From Nitrososphaerota archaeon (lineage in GTDB: Archaea; Thermoproteota; EX4484-205; JAAOZP01), in contig JAAOZP010000019.1 of the NCBI GenBank assembly GCA_011605725.1, positions 1 through 64,000 of the forward strand: a stretch of DNA of 64,000 nucleotides, given 5' to 3'. Made by a program: the position numbers and the translations under genes. The notes beneath the pieces are model-generated. The model was not told the DNA's origin, searched no databases, and was given only the letters and a program-made list of their open reading frames with translations. This document shows, in pieces, positions 19,465 to 29,358 of this stretch. Each line of letters begins with the position of its first letter. Positions within the stretch are counted from its first letter, which is position 1.

Positions 19465-20565
19465 GTGTTGAAGAAGGGGAGATGCGGGGCTGACTGTGGA
19501 AAGTGTCCTTATTTCAGGAAACTATGCATCGGCTGCGTGATTGAAACTTGTCTGGTGGATAAGTGTATTAAGGGTACTTCCTACACTGGGATAACGCATC
19601 CCCGGAGTTTCTGCAGGCTGAGGCCGTATTGCCCAATCGGTGGAAAGGATAGGCCTCCTCCAATACCGATTCCCCCTTTAGCAGGGAGGAAGATGGCGAA
19701 GGTGGGATTTCCCAGGTTTGTGCCTGAGATCGATGTTGCTGATGAAAGATCCTGGTTTTGGAGGGATGGTTTTCAAGCATCAGCGGTTTTCGCACCCCTC
19801 TGGCAGCTTCTAACAAACGAAAAAATACTGGCTCACGCTTCCAGCAAGGGTCTTCACGACTACCTCGGCTTCGACGGAAAGATACTCTTGTCAACGGTTA
19901 TGCCTGACGAGCTTATCGACAGGCTTGAAACCAAGGACTACTTCAGGCTGATCAATGACTTGAAGCCGGATGCCACGATGATCCCCGACAACTATACCTA
20001 TACTGACGCCCCACTCTACCAATCCTGGTCCCAAAACATACGCCTCGTCTCCCTCGCGAACGACTTTCTCAAGCTTGATACTCCTTTGATAGGTCTGGTT
20101 AAGGGTGCTAACCTGCGTCAGATGGATTGGGCCCTCAGGAAACAGGTTGAAATGGGCTATGCTTCCTTCGCGATGCCCGCCAGAGAGCTTTTCGAGGAGG
20201 AGAGGCTTGACGAGTTCCTCCCGTACGTCCTAATCTCCCTGAAGAGAAGCTATAGGGTTAGAGAAGATTTCGAGCTCCTTCTCTACGGCGTCGGCCAGAA
20301 GCTTCGGAATTATAAAGACATTAGTTATAGCAGCCTCTCCTGGTTCCTGAGGGCTAAGCACGGGGAGTATTACTGGGACGGGTTGTTCTACGACCTTAGG
20401 GATCCGGTGATAAGGTTCGAGGAGTGTTATTGTGAAGCATGCGGGGGAATGATGCCGCAGGACATTATCGACCTCTGGTTTGAGGATAAGGAGCGCGCGA
20501 TGAAGACGCTGGCTGCCCACAACCTCTTAGACCTGAGCCGGCTAAAGCGGAGAAAGAGGAGATAG
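19465..20565 (+). CDS. TGT/DpdA-like protein with N-terminal cysteine cluster
   Basis: N-term CGADCGKCPYFRKLCIGCVIETC; barrel motif LIGLVKGANLRQMDWALRKQVEMGYASFAM; C-x-C-x2-C-x25-H zinc site (CYCEAC...AAHNL) as in tRNA-guanine transglycosylases. Confidence 0.6.
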   Translation: MLKKGRCGADCGKCPYFRKLCIGCVIETCLVDKCIKGTSYTGITHPRSFCRLRPYCPIGGKDRPPPIPIPPLAGRKMAKVGFPRFVPEIDVADERSWFWRDGFQASAVFAPLWQLLTNEKILAHASSKGLHDYLGFDGKILLSTVMPDELIDRLETKDYFRLINDLKPDATMIPDNYTYTDAPLYQSWSQNIRLVSLANDFLKLDTPLIGLVKGANLRQMDWALRKQVEMGYASFAMPARELFEEERLDEFLPYVLISLKRSYRVREDFELLLYGVGQKLRNYKDISYSSLSWFLRAKHGEYYWDGLFYDLRDPVIRFEECYCEACGGMMPQDIIDLWFEDKERAMKTLAAHNLLDLSRLKRRKRR

Positions 20566-20569
20566 GGGA

Positions 20570-21481
20570 ATGGGCGGAGGCTCAGCCGTAAAACAGCATG
20601 AGAGAAGATTCCTCCAGGGGGAGAGAGAAGACACTGGAAAGAAGAAGGAGTGCGGAGAAGCCTACTGGTCGGTTAAAACATTCGGGGAATACGAGGTGCG
20701 TGAAACAAAGGGGGGCGAATACGGGCTTTTCAAGAAGGGAAACCTCGTCGGCATGTTCGTCAAAGCCACCGTGGAGGAGGAGAGAATATTGTTTCCTCTT
20801 AGCCGAGGATTTATGCTTGAAGTATCTAGGAGAGGGGTTAGAGAAATAACTATCCCGGAGAAAGCACTACTTATGGGGATGGTTGCTGCGGATGGGAGCA
20901 ACAGGTCTAGGAGGGAACCAAGGCGGAGGGGAGGGTACCGCACGGACTACTTGACCGCGTTCTACTCTGACGACTTGGAGCTTATAAGAATGTTCGATGA
21001 ATCTGCCAATAGGGTGTACAACTTGGCTTCACATCACTACGTCAGGAAGAGGAATGGGTTGATTACTGCAGCAATATACAGTAAGGGGATCTACTATGAT
21101 TTGAGCGATTTGAATTTAAAACCTGGGCCATATGAATTCCATGCGCCCAGAGAACACCTTGACGATGAGGGTAAAAGGGCTTTTCTAAAGGGGTTTTTCT
21201 CTGGGGATGGAAACGTTTCAGTATCTGGAGGTGAGATTACGATACGTTTTTACTCAAGGTGTAGGGAAGGTCTAGAAGAGTTGCGGCAGACTCTCATGGA
21301 CCTAGGTTTTCATCCACGTGGGATCAGAGAGGATAGAGAGCCAAAAGGCAAATCTACATATAGCTTTTTAATTCCCAGAAGCGAGCATATAAAGTTCATA
21401 AATGAGATAGGAAGTTATAGGCCAAAGCATGTACGCATATTTGAAGAGATGAAGAGAAGAGGCGAGGGTCGTGAGGAATAA
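20570..21481 (+). CDS. Free-standing LAGLIDADG-type homing endonuclease
   Basis: Two LAGLIDADG-like helices KALLMGMVAADGSN and KRAFLKGFFSGDGNVSV; no extein sequence on either side. Confidence 0.75.
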   Translation: MGGGSAVKQHERRFLQGEREDTGKKKECGEAYWSVKTFGEYEVRETKGGEYGLFKKGNLVGMFVKATVEEERILFPLSRGFMLEVSRRGVREITIPEKALLMGMVAADGSNRSRREPRRRGGYRTDYLTAFYSDDLELIRMFDESANRVYNLASHHYVRKRNGLITAAIYSKGIYYDLSDLNLKPGPYEFHAPREHLDDEGKRAFLKGFFSGDGNVSVSGGEITIRFYSRCREGLEELRQTLMDLGFHPRGIREDREPKGKSTYSFLIPRSEHIKFINEIGSYRPKHVRIFEEMKRRGEGREE

Positions 21482-22153
21482 ATGAGTAAAGCTATGATCT
21501 GGGGATGGGGTGACGAACCCGAGCTAGCTGGAGAGAATGCTGAAAAATACGTAAGCAAGCGATGGAAGGATACGACAAGAGAGTGCTCTATTGCACTTAC
21601 AGGCAGGATCACTGATGAAGATGTGCTTTTCAGTATTACTGCATACGTAAGTGATAAGTCTGGTTTAAAGGATCTTGTGGATGATCTGCTTGACGTGGGT
21701 TTGACTGGAAAAAGCAAGATTTACTCTATCACGGTCAGCCTTTATGATGATAAAGTTTCAGATGAAGAGAGGTATAGAGAGAGCCTAAATATTGTCCAGG
21801 AAGCTTGCAAAAGACGAGAACAAACACTTACAAAAATGTTTAGGGAAAATCCTGAAGTCAAAGCGTTGCTTGAAGGGGGGAAGCCACTAATAGTAATTCC
21901 AGTGACAACATTGTTCTGCGAATTGGAATCGGAGCGGGTTAATAAGGTAATCGTTAAAGCCGGGAATTACAATTTAGAAGATATTCTGAGCATACTTCAC
22001 CTTCTCATCAATAGGCTTATTGAACGTAATGTCGCTAAGAACATTCTCGGATATGGTTTAAGGGAGGGCATTGAAGAATTAGAAATCGATGATCTTTACG
22101 TTAAGGAAGGGAAAGTATACATATGGCTCGGGCACCCAGCGGTTAAACACTGA
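21482..22153 (+). CDS. Uncharacterised protein
   Basis: Abuts the LAGLIDADG ORF and ends 6 nt before the tRNA-Ala 3' end; no family recognised. Confidence 0.55.
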   Translation: MSKAMIWGWGDEPELAGENAEKYVSKRWKDTTRECSIALTGRITDEDVLFSITAYVSDKSGLKDLVDDLLDVGLTGKSKIYSITVSLYDDKVSDEERYRESLNIVQEACKRREQTLTKMFRENPEVKALLEGGKPLIVIPVTTLFCELESERVNKVIVKAGNYNLEDILSILHLLINRLIERNVAKNILGYGLREGIEELEIDDLYVKEGKVYIWLGHPAVKH

Positions 22154-22159
22154 GGAAAA

Positions 22160-22251
22160 TGGACCGGGTGGGACTCGAACCCACGACCCCCCGCACTTTG
22201 GCCTTTTTTCGGGGTCGCCAAGCGGGTATTCTACCACTGAACTACCGGCCC
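22160..22251 (-). tRNA. tRNA-Ala(GGC) with intron
   Basis: Minus strand GGGCCGGTAGTTCAGTGGTAGAATACCCGC-TTGGCG-intron-GCGGG..TCGTGGGTTCGAGTCCCACCCGGTCCA; diagnostic G3:U70; A discriminator. Confidence 0.85.
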
Positions 22252-22418
22252 TGTTTATGGGTTTGTTTCTGAACGATATATAAGTTTTCTCTGAAGCATA
22301 TTGGTTGATAGAGGAGCCTCTTCCTAATCCCGTTCTAAAACCTGTTTTTAAACTATTTCCGCAGGCTCTCAACCTGAAGAAAACCCATAAAAACCCTTTC
22401 GAAGCGTCTAACGCGTAG

Positions 22419-22730
22419 TTGGTGAACAGGGCGAGGATAAAGATAGTGAGCAACGAGCTGAGCGACCTTCAAACAGTAGTGGACCAAATACTTAAGATAG
22501 CTAAGGAGAACAATGTTAAGGTTTCAGGCCCGATTCCTCTTCCAAGAAAGGTTTTGAAGGTTACTACTCAGAAGAACCCCAGTGGGCAGGGCACTATAAC
22601 CTGGGACAAGTTTGAAATGCGTTTCTACAGGAGGTTGATTTACCTTGGGCTTAACGACAAGGCTCTTAGGGCTTTAACCACGATACGGATACCGCAGAGC
22701 GTCATAATTACTCTCGACCTAATCTCTTGA
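22419..22730 (+). CDS. rpsJ: 30S ribosomal protein S10 (uS10)
   Basis: RARIKIVSNELSDLQTVVDQI...GPIPLPRKVLKVTTQKNPSGQGTITWDKFEMRFYRRLIYL. Confidence 0.9.
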   Translation: MVNRARIKIVSNELSDLQTVVDQILKIAKENNVKVSGPIPLPRKVLKVTTQKNPSGQGTITWDKFEMRFYRRLIYLGLNDKALRALTTIRIPQSVIITLDLIS

Positions 22731-23399
22731 GAAACCTATTCTCCTCCTAATCATGAACAGGAGTATTTTAAAGCCGTCTTTAAGCGGGTTTAGTTTTGAA
22801 ACACCTATCCTGCTGTAGTATCTTATTCTCACCTCTACTATTCTAAGGCCTTTCCTGCAGGCTTCAGTTAAAACTTCTGTTGAGAATGGCATTCCGTTCT
22901 CCCTCAGCCTCATCTTCAAATAGGCTTCTCTCGAGAAAACCTTCATCCCTGTCTGGGTATCCATGATTTTTTTAAGGAAAAGCATTGAGAAAACAGTGTT
23001 CACCATGAAGTTCCCCACGTATCTCGCGGTGCTCATGCCTGCCGGCTTGCTGCTGAACCTTAAGCCCGTAGCCACATCTGTCTCTCCCTTCTTAACAATA
23101 TCGACAAGCCTCTTTAAGTCAGCCGGGTCGTAGGTTCCGTCTCCATCCATGAAGGCAAGTATTCTGCCCCTGGCTGTCTCCAACCCTTTTCTTACAGCCG
23201 CCCCATATCCTTTCCTCTCCTGCTTTACTACGAGCGCTCCTAGTGATGAGGCTATTTCAGCGGTTTTATCATTGCTGGAATCCACGACTATGATTTCTGC
23301 TCCGGGGAGGAATCTCTTAACGCGCTCTATAACTAGCCCTATTGATTTCTCCTCGTTCAGGGTTGGAATGATTACGGATACGTCGCTTTGATCCTGCAC
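22719..23399 (-). CDS. Family 2 glycosyltransferase (dolichyl-phosphate mannosyl/glucosyltransferase-like)
   Basis: VSVIIPTLNEEKSIG, IIVVDSSNDKT, ILAFMDGDGTYDP. Confidence 0.85.
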   Translation of the reverse strand: MQDQSDVSVIIPTLNEEKSIGLVIERVKRFLPGAEIIVVDSSNDKTAEIASSLGALVVKQERKGYGAAVRKGLETARGRILAFMDGDGTYDPADLKRLVDIVKKGETDVATGLRFSSKPAGMSTARYVGNFMVNTVFSMLFLKKIMDTQTGMKVFSREAYLKMRLRENGMPFSTEVLTEACRKGLRIVEVRIRYYSRIGVSKLNPLKDGFKILLFMIRRRIGFSRD

Positions 23400-23530
23400 T
23401 GCGAAGGTTTTTCCTGTTCATCGGGCAAAATGTGTTTATCACGTGGATTGATTTCAGCCTTAAAGTTTCCTTGAGAAAGTTTCTTTTAAAAAAATTCTCC
23501 TATTTTCAATTCACTTTTTAAAAAATCTTC

Positions 23531-25165
23531 TTAAAAAATCTTTTTCAAATCATTTTCGGAGATATTCAACTCCTTTAATGTTAAATCTCTTATTTTTGGT
23601 ATGTAAAGGAGTATTATCGGAATATTTTCCAGTCCAATGTCCAAAACGTATTCTCTAACAGACTCGTAAAGCGTCTGCACACTGCTGTCAGGGGTGAGAG
23701 AGATTGAGCCACGGTTTCCGATTGAGAAGAAGAGTCCAGACTCCCTGCAAGACTTAAGGTATTTCAGGATAAAGGAGTTGACAAAGTTCTGAGCTGTACG
23801 CCTGCTCCATTTCATTCGGAAATGCGGGTGGTTGGAAACCAGGAACCCGGCTAGGTCCTTCTGCTGAACGGTTTTCCCGCTTGCTGAATCAGGGTTCTGA
23901 AGCTCCAGGAACGTCATGCAGACCATTATGAACAGCGGGATCGGAGAGATGTTTTCCAGGTCGACTGCCCTCCTGCTGCCAGCCGGCATCGGCCTGGGGC
24001 CCAGTATGAAGCCTGCTAAATCGCCCAGTGGAAAATCCTTATGGTTCTCCCATAGTTTAAGGATTTCTTCGGCAAGCCTTTTCGAAAAAGATGTGTTTAG
24101 GCTGCTGATTGTCTGCGACGGCCGGATGTTTTTAAGCTCTCTTCTCAATTCTTCAATCGCCCCGCTGCTTGAAACAGTCATTCTCTCGATTATTCTAGTC
24201 AAGACTTTTATCGCGTTATCCTGCTTCTCAATAGTCTTCTTGCTTACGTCAACATCCCTCCTAATCCCTTCTAGAATGCTAAGCAGGTTGTCCATCGTCG
24301 CCTCTTCCTCGCTCCTGGTTTCAAACTGGCCTAGGGAGAACTGTTTAAGCCTAGAGTCCATAAGCTGAGCGTTTATGCTGAGCAGGAAAACTCCGGTGAC
24401 TATCTTGGGGAAAACAGTATCGTACTCAGTGTAGCTCAGCCGGATTATTTCAGCACCCCCGGTTAATGAGAAGAATACTACAGCAATATACGTTAGAAAC
24501 ATCATTATGTATACGCTAGCCCTATAGTTTAGAGCCACCTCGGCGGACAGGTAGAGAAATATCAGCTCAAGGAAGAAGATAAAGGTCTCGTACATGAACC
24601 ATTGCGTCAGGTAGCGTGGGAGAAGTACATCGGACAGTACGAATGAAATTATGCTTGAGAAGCATATTACTAGTGTTCCAGCATAGAGCATGTATCTTAC
24701 GCTCTTCCTGTTTTCAAAAGGCGAAACAAGTATCTGAATCTGGAATATGAATATTTTAGCGAGCACTGAGAGTATTAGGAATATGATGAGCATCGAGATC
24801 ACGCCCCTAAGGTTTTGAAAGTATAGGAAGCTTGGCTTACCAAGGTAGAAAAGAACAGTGACGAAAATCATGAGAATAGGCAGAATAGTGTAGGACGTAA
24901 CCCGGAGGCTTTCAACAAGTATTAGGAAGGGGTTGGACTTGCTTCTTTCAAGCCTAAGCTTGTCCGCCCCGCCCACTATGAGGGTTGCGGCCAGGACAAC
25001 TGTACCAGCCTGAAGCATCGGAACAGCTAGGAAGAACTTGGCGACATCAAGCAGGATTGAGATTGAGAAAAGGTTTATCGTGATTAGAAGCAGTATTATG
25101 TAGAGCTTGCTGAAGCCACGCGCGCGCATCCTGTAAAACTCCACTATCTCCCTTGGGCTAATCAA
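23531..25165 (-). CDS. Large polytopic membrane protein with cytoplasmic C-terminal domain, unknown function
   Basis: Multiple TM helices followed by ~270 aa soluble region. Confidence 0.65.
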   Translation of the reverse strand: MISPREIVEFYRMRARGFSKLYIILLLITINLFSISILLDVAKFFLAVPMLQAGTVVLAATLIVGGADKLRLERSKSNPFLILVESLRVTSYTILPILMIFVTVLFYLGKPSFLYFQNLRGVISMLIIFLILSVLAKIFIFQIQILVSPFENRKSVRYMLYAGTLVICFSSIISFVLSDVLLPRYLTQWFMYETFIFFLELIFLYLSAEVALNYRASVYIMMFLTYIAVVFFSLTGGAEIIRLSYTEYDTVFPKIVTGVFLLSINAQLMDSRLKQFSLGQFETRSEEEATMDNLLSILEGIRRDVDVSKKTIEKQDNAIKVLTRIIERMTVSSSGAIEELRRELKNIRPSQTISSLNTSFSKRLAEEILKLWENHKDFPLGDLAGFILGPRPMPAGSRRAVDLENISPIPLFIMVCMTFLELQNPDSASGKTVQQKDLAGFLVSNHPHFRMKWSRRTAQNFVNSFILKYLKSCRESGLFFSIGNRGSISLTPDSSVQTLYESVREYVLDIGLENIPIILLYIPKIRDLTLKELNISENDLKKIF

Positions 25166-25272
25166 CTCGGGCGTACCCTGCTGGTTAAGTATTTGTTTAA
25201 ACGCTTATTTATTTTTCCACCCGCGCTGTCAAGCCGGTAAAGCTTATTTAACAGCCCTTTGAAGAACCTTTC

Positions 25273-26121
25273 ATGCCTAAGATGAAGGAGGTTAAAATAG
25301 GGATAATAGGAGGATCCGGGCTTTACACTCTTCTCGAGACGGCTGGACACCGGATTGTTGAAACACCGTTCGGAAAAACGCCGAGAATAGAGCTTGGGTA
25401 TATTGGCGGTAAGGCTGTTGCCTTCCTGCCGAGGCATGCTAAGCCGGGAAGCCTGAAGGTTTCACATGCTGTTCCACCTTCAGAGATAAACTATAGGGCG
25501 AACATTTATGGTCTTAAGAAGCTTGGTGTTGAAAGAATATTCACAACCCAGGCGGCTGGCTCAATAAACCCAAACATTAAACCGGGAGAATTCGTCATCG
25601 TCGACCAAGTTATAGATGCGACTAAGAGAAGAATACCTACTTTTTTCAACGGCAAGACAAAGATTAAAATCTTCAAGGATAAGCCTCCGGTCGGCGGAGT
25701 GGTGCACATCGATTTTACGAGTCCTTACTGCCCGGAGCTCAGGGAGGTTTTAAGAAAATCCTGTGAAGAGGAGAATATATTCTGCCATCCGAGGGGCACT
25801 TACATATGTACTGAGGGCCCTAGGTTTGAGTCTCCGGCTGAAATAGCGGCTTACAGGAGTTGGGGTGCGGACGTAGTCGGGATGACTGGTTATCCGGAGG
25901 TGGCTTTGGCGAGGGAGCTTGGAATATGCTACGCTAGCATAGTTATGTCGACCAACTATGCTGCGGGCACGGGGCCGGTGAAGATTACGCATGAAGAGGT
26001 TAAAGAGATCTTTAACAGGAACATAGATAACGTTAAGAGGCTGCTTGCAAGAGCCGTTAAAAACACGCCGGACGAGAGGAAGTGCGAGTGCGCCAAGTCG
26101 CTTGAGGGAGCGACTGCCTAG
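25273..26121 (+). CDS. mtnP: S-methyl-5'-thioadenosine / purine nucleoside phosphorylase
   Basis: IGIIGGSGLY, FLPRHAKPG, PSEINYRANIYGLKKLGV, TEGPRFESPAEI, VGMTGYPEVALARELGI. Confidence 0.9.
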   Translation: MPKMKEVKIGIIGGSGLYTLLETAGHRIVETPFGKTPRIELGYIGGKAVAFLPRHAKPGSLKVSHAVPPSEINYRANIYGLKKLGVERIFTTQAAGSINPNIKPGEFVIVDQVIDATKRRIPTFFNGKTKIKIFKDKPPVGGVVHIDFTSPYCPELREVLRKSCEEENIFCHPRGTYICTEGPRFESPAEIAAYRSWGADVVGMTGYPEVALARELGICYASIVMSTNYAAGTGPVKITHEEVKEIFNRNIDNVKRLLARAVKNTPDERKCECAKSLEGATA

Positions 26122-26127
26122 AACTGT

Positions 26128-28062
26128 TCAACTCTGTTCCCCCATCCAGTCCTCTTTCTCCAGGTTTTCAGGAGAAACATAGTTTCCAAACTTTCTCTGT
26201 ACTTTCGTCAAACGGTTTCTCTGCTCCTCAAGGATTTCGAATAATTCTTTCGGAGTGTCTTTAGTGTTCTCCTTGAAGAACCTTTCCACACGGTTTATTT
26301 TAGCCAGATTTTCACGGACGCGTGTCGTAAACTGTTTCACGTAATCCGCCTTAGAATACTCTACGCCACGCACCTCTCGGAAAAGCCTTCTTAAATCCTC
26401 GTATTTAGGAATCCAGCCTGTGGGGGTTTTTATGGCGTCAACTTCCCTGTGAACCCTCAGCTCCATCCATTTCATCCAAACCTGTTTATCCCGCCTATCG
26501 TTCAGAAACTCTCCAGTCTTCAAGTCTCTCAGAAAATAGTTAACCCCGAAGACAAGAGGCTGCTTCCTGAGCCTCCTGCCGAATTCAAGATTGTTGCGCA
26601 CATACTCTCCAAACGGGATTGAAATGAAATCCTGTATGCTCATGATGTTTATCTCATACTTGCCCTCGTCTTCAACAAGCGTGAAAGTAGTTTCGGTTTC
26701 AAGCGCAGCCCCGTACGCGATAATGCCGTGTTCCCAGCTGAAGCTCTGTTGAACAGGCACGTAGCCCCGTGCGTCGCGACACCCGTATATGATTCCGCCG
26801 AGCTCCACACCCATCGGGTTGTCAAGCTCAGGGTCACAGTTCCCCAGTGCTTTAAGCGAAACCGTGTAACGGGCATTCTTATGGGCAGGCGGGATTTCCT
26901 CACCATTCTCATCCTTCTTACCCTCCCACCAGTAGCCAGTATAGTTCTCCCCGTCCTTCGGAATCTCGCAGCCCATGCCCAGCCAATAAGGCTTACCATT
27001 TTTCACGAGCACGTTTGAAAAAATCACTTCACCCGGCTTCGTAAGAACATCCCAGATTACAGGGTCGTCGACAGGGTTGATATCTTTAAGAATGCCGAAG
27101 ATCCCGGCTTCAGCGTTAACTGCACGGCAGACACCGTCGATGTTTCTAAGGTAAGCAATGTCGTCGGCGAGAATAGTGTTTCCCGGCATCATTGCGGTAG
27201 AGGTTTTTCCGCACCCGCTTGGAAAAGCTCCTGCAAAATAGGTTTTACGCCCACTTGGGCCAATTACTCCTGTTATCATCATGTGTTCTGCCAGCCATCC
27301 TTCCCGGTGTGCTTTACGGATCGTTAAGCGTAGAGCAAGCTTCTTGAAGCCAATACTGTTGCCACCGTACTGAGTGTTAACACTGTAAACAGTGTTTTCA
27401 ACATAGTCTATGTAGATACGCTTCTTATCCGGCTCCATGCTGATCATTCTTTCATCCAGCTTACCGGCTGAGTGGAGGACGAGGAAAAGGTCGTCCGGGA
27501 CATTTCCACGGCGAAACATTTCATACGCCGGGCGGTAGAGCAGGTCTACGGAGTGAGCAACATACCATGAGTCGGTGCACTCCATGCAGGGGATGCTGAA
27601 TACTGAGCCGATTGGACCGAGCGAGAGGAAGCGGACGATCATCGTGCGTCCAAGCATAGTGTTTCTCAAAAGGCTCTTTATCTCTGCTAGGCCCTCCTCC
27701 CGTTCAACCTGGTTAAGAGCCTTGTCCAGAGAATCCCACTTGGGCACCAGGTATTTAGTGGACTCCCGGTCCCTACCCTGGTCACGCGGGCCGTCGAAGT
27801 GATAAGTGTGCCCCGGTGTCGCTAACGGTTTCTCCTCGCCTGAGGCAACTGCCTGACGCCTAACGTATGCAATGTCCTCCGGAGAATCGGAGCAGATGAA
27901 GACTCGACTCGGGTTGCAGAGCTCCACGGATTCGGAGATGAAACGGTGAACCCTGGGGACAGGTATGGCGGCAAGCTTCAAATAGTCAGACTGGCTCATC
28001 CTTATTCTCAAAGCTTCAAGGTACTGTTGCATTCCTCTCACCCAAGCATCCTTGGTAAGCAC
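26128..28062 (-). CDS. pckG: Phosphoenolpyruvate carboxykinase (GTP)
   Basis: AGAFPSGCGKTSTAMM P-loop; full-length 644 aa. Confidence 0.92.
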   Translation of the reverse strand: MLTKDAWVRGMQQYLEALRIRMSQSDYLKLAAIPVPRVHRFISESVELCNPSRVFICSDSPEDIAYVRRQAVASGEEKPLATPGHTYHFDGPRDQGRDRESTKYLVPKWDSLDKALNQVEREEGLAEIKSLLRNTMLGRTMIVRFLSLGPIGSVFSIPCMECTDSWYVAHSVDLLYRPAYEMFRRGNVPDDLFLVLHSAGKLDERMISMEPDKKRIYIDYVENTVYSVNTQYGGNSIGFKKLALRLTIRKAHREGWLAEHMMITGVIGPSGRKTYFAGAFPSGCGKTSTAMMPGNTILADDIAYLRNIDGVCRAVNAEAGIFGILKDINPVDDPVIWDVLTKPGEVIFSNVLVKNGKPYWLGMGCEIPKDGENYTGYWWEGKKDENGEEIPPAHKNARYTVSLKALGNCDPELDNPMGVELGGIIYGCRDARGYVPVQQSFSWEHGIIAYGAALETETTFTLVEDEGKYEINIMSIQDFISIPFGEYVRNNLEFGRRLRKQPLVFGVNYFLRDLKTGEFLNDRRDKQVWMKWMELRVHREVDAIKTPTGWIPKYEDLRRLFREVRGVEYSKADYVKQFTTRVRENLAKINRVERFFKENTKDTPKELFEILEEQRNRLTKVQRKFGNYVSPENLEKEDWMGEQS

Positions 28063-28467
28063 CCGGCCTAACAGTTCTACATGTTTTTAGACGCATGTCC
28101 TCAGCCGATCTAGCAACCATGCTTGCCGCGGCCTCGTGTAGGTGATGCTTAAAAAGTTTCTCTGGAACAGGAGTCTATTTATTACGGATTCTGATTAATG
28201 CTTTAAACGCTGAAGACTGGCACATGTTTAAACCAGTGAAGCAATCATCCTTCCAAGCGGCGCTCAGCCCCTTCTTCTCGTGTTGAATTCTCCAAACCTG
28301 GTTAAAAGGCAGTGAGCAGGTTGACTGAATCCCTTCGCAACCCGTAGAGAAAGGTTAATAAAGCCTCTTGCGAAAAGGCTTCGCCAGCCGCCCGTGGGGA
28401 CGGCTAGGAGATGGAGCTCTCCTCCAACCGCCTTTAAACGAGGCTGATAGCTCCTACCCTGTAACGT

Positions 28468-29358
28468 ATGGAGGATGGTGCATTGGGAACAGAGGCGGTT
28501 AGGATCGGGAGAAGAATTCTCCTGTGGAAAACAGTGCAATATATTACTGCGAGGCAGAATGAGGATGGGGGTTATACGTCTGTCCAGTACACTGACTCAA
28601 CCCTCTACGATACTTATCTTGCGTTAGAGACCCTTAGAATGCTTAAAGCAAGGCCTCCCAGGGTTGACGACACTATCTCGTGGGTTAAAAACTATAATGC
28701 TTTGAACATTAGGGATTACTACCTGATCAATAAGATACTCAATATTCTCAACCAGCCTATGGTGGATGTTTCCAGCATGGTTCTCGAACTCATGGATTCT
28801 ACTGGAAGATTTGGAGCGGAAGATGTTGATGTTGAGTCGGTTTCCGAGCTTGAAACAACATTCATGTGCGTAGAGCTCATGAACATGCTTAACCTTAAGC
28901 AGAACCGTGAGAAGATAATTGGCTACATCCTCTCCCTCAAGAATCCTGACGGTGGTTTTGGCACTGTAGAATCAAGTTTAAACTCGACATTCTACGCCCT
29001 TAAAACCCTTTCAGAGCTGAATCATCCTGTCGGGAAGGCTGAGGACACGCTTCGCTTCGTCAGGCTTCACGAGAATCCGGAGGGAGGCTTCTCCCTTAAG
29101 CCTGGAGTCAAGCCCTCCTTCATGGAGCCAACCTTCATGGGGTTGATATGCCTCCAAATCCTAGGGGAGGAGCCCCTTTACTCTGAAGAGACCATAAGCT
29201 TCATCCTGGGTTGTCAAAACACTAACGGCGGCTTCAGGAGAAGCCTGGAACACGGCATCTCTTCATTCGAATACACTTTTCAAGCAGTTTCCTCGCTAAG
29301 AATGCTGGGCATTGAGGTGGAAGCATTTGAGCAGCAATTCACTCGACAGGAAGCATGA
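28468..29358 (+). CDS. Prenyltransferase/squalene-oxidase repeat protein (GGTase beta-like)
   Basis: Repeats QNEDGGYTS, KNPDGGFGTVESSLNSTFYALKTL, ENPEGGFSL, QNTNGGFRRS. Confidence 0.75.
   Translation: MEDGALGTEAVRIGRRILLWKTVQYITARQNEDGGYTSVQYTDSTLYDTYLALETLRMLKARPPRVDDTISWVKNYNALNIRDYYLINKILNILNQPMVDVSSMVLELMDSTGRFGAEDVDVESVSELETTFMCVELMNMLNLKQNREKIIGYILSLKNPDGGFGTVESSLNSTFYALKTLSELNHPVGKAEDTLRFVRLHENPEGGFSLKPGVKPSFMEPTFMGLICLQILGEEPLYSEETISFILGCQNTNGGFRRSLEHGISSFEYTFQAVSSLRMLGIEVEAFEQQFTRQEA

Noticed and set aside
20570-21481. LAGLIDADG ORF as an intein of a split host gene
   Set aside because: No N-terminal Cys/Ser splice block, no C-terminal HN, and no flanking halves of a common extein; better as a free-standing endonuclease
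25119-25127. CGCGCGCGC copy of the GC palindrome at ~25.1 kb
   Set aside because: Lies in the intact N-terminus (...FYRMRARGFSK...) of a membrane protein ORF with no breakpoint; taken as ordinary coding sequence
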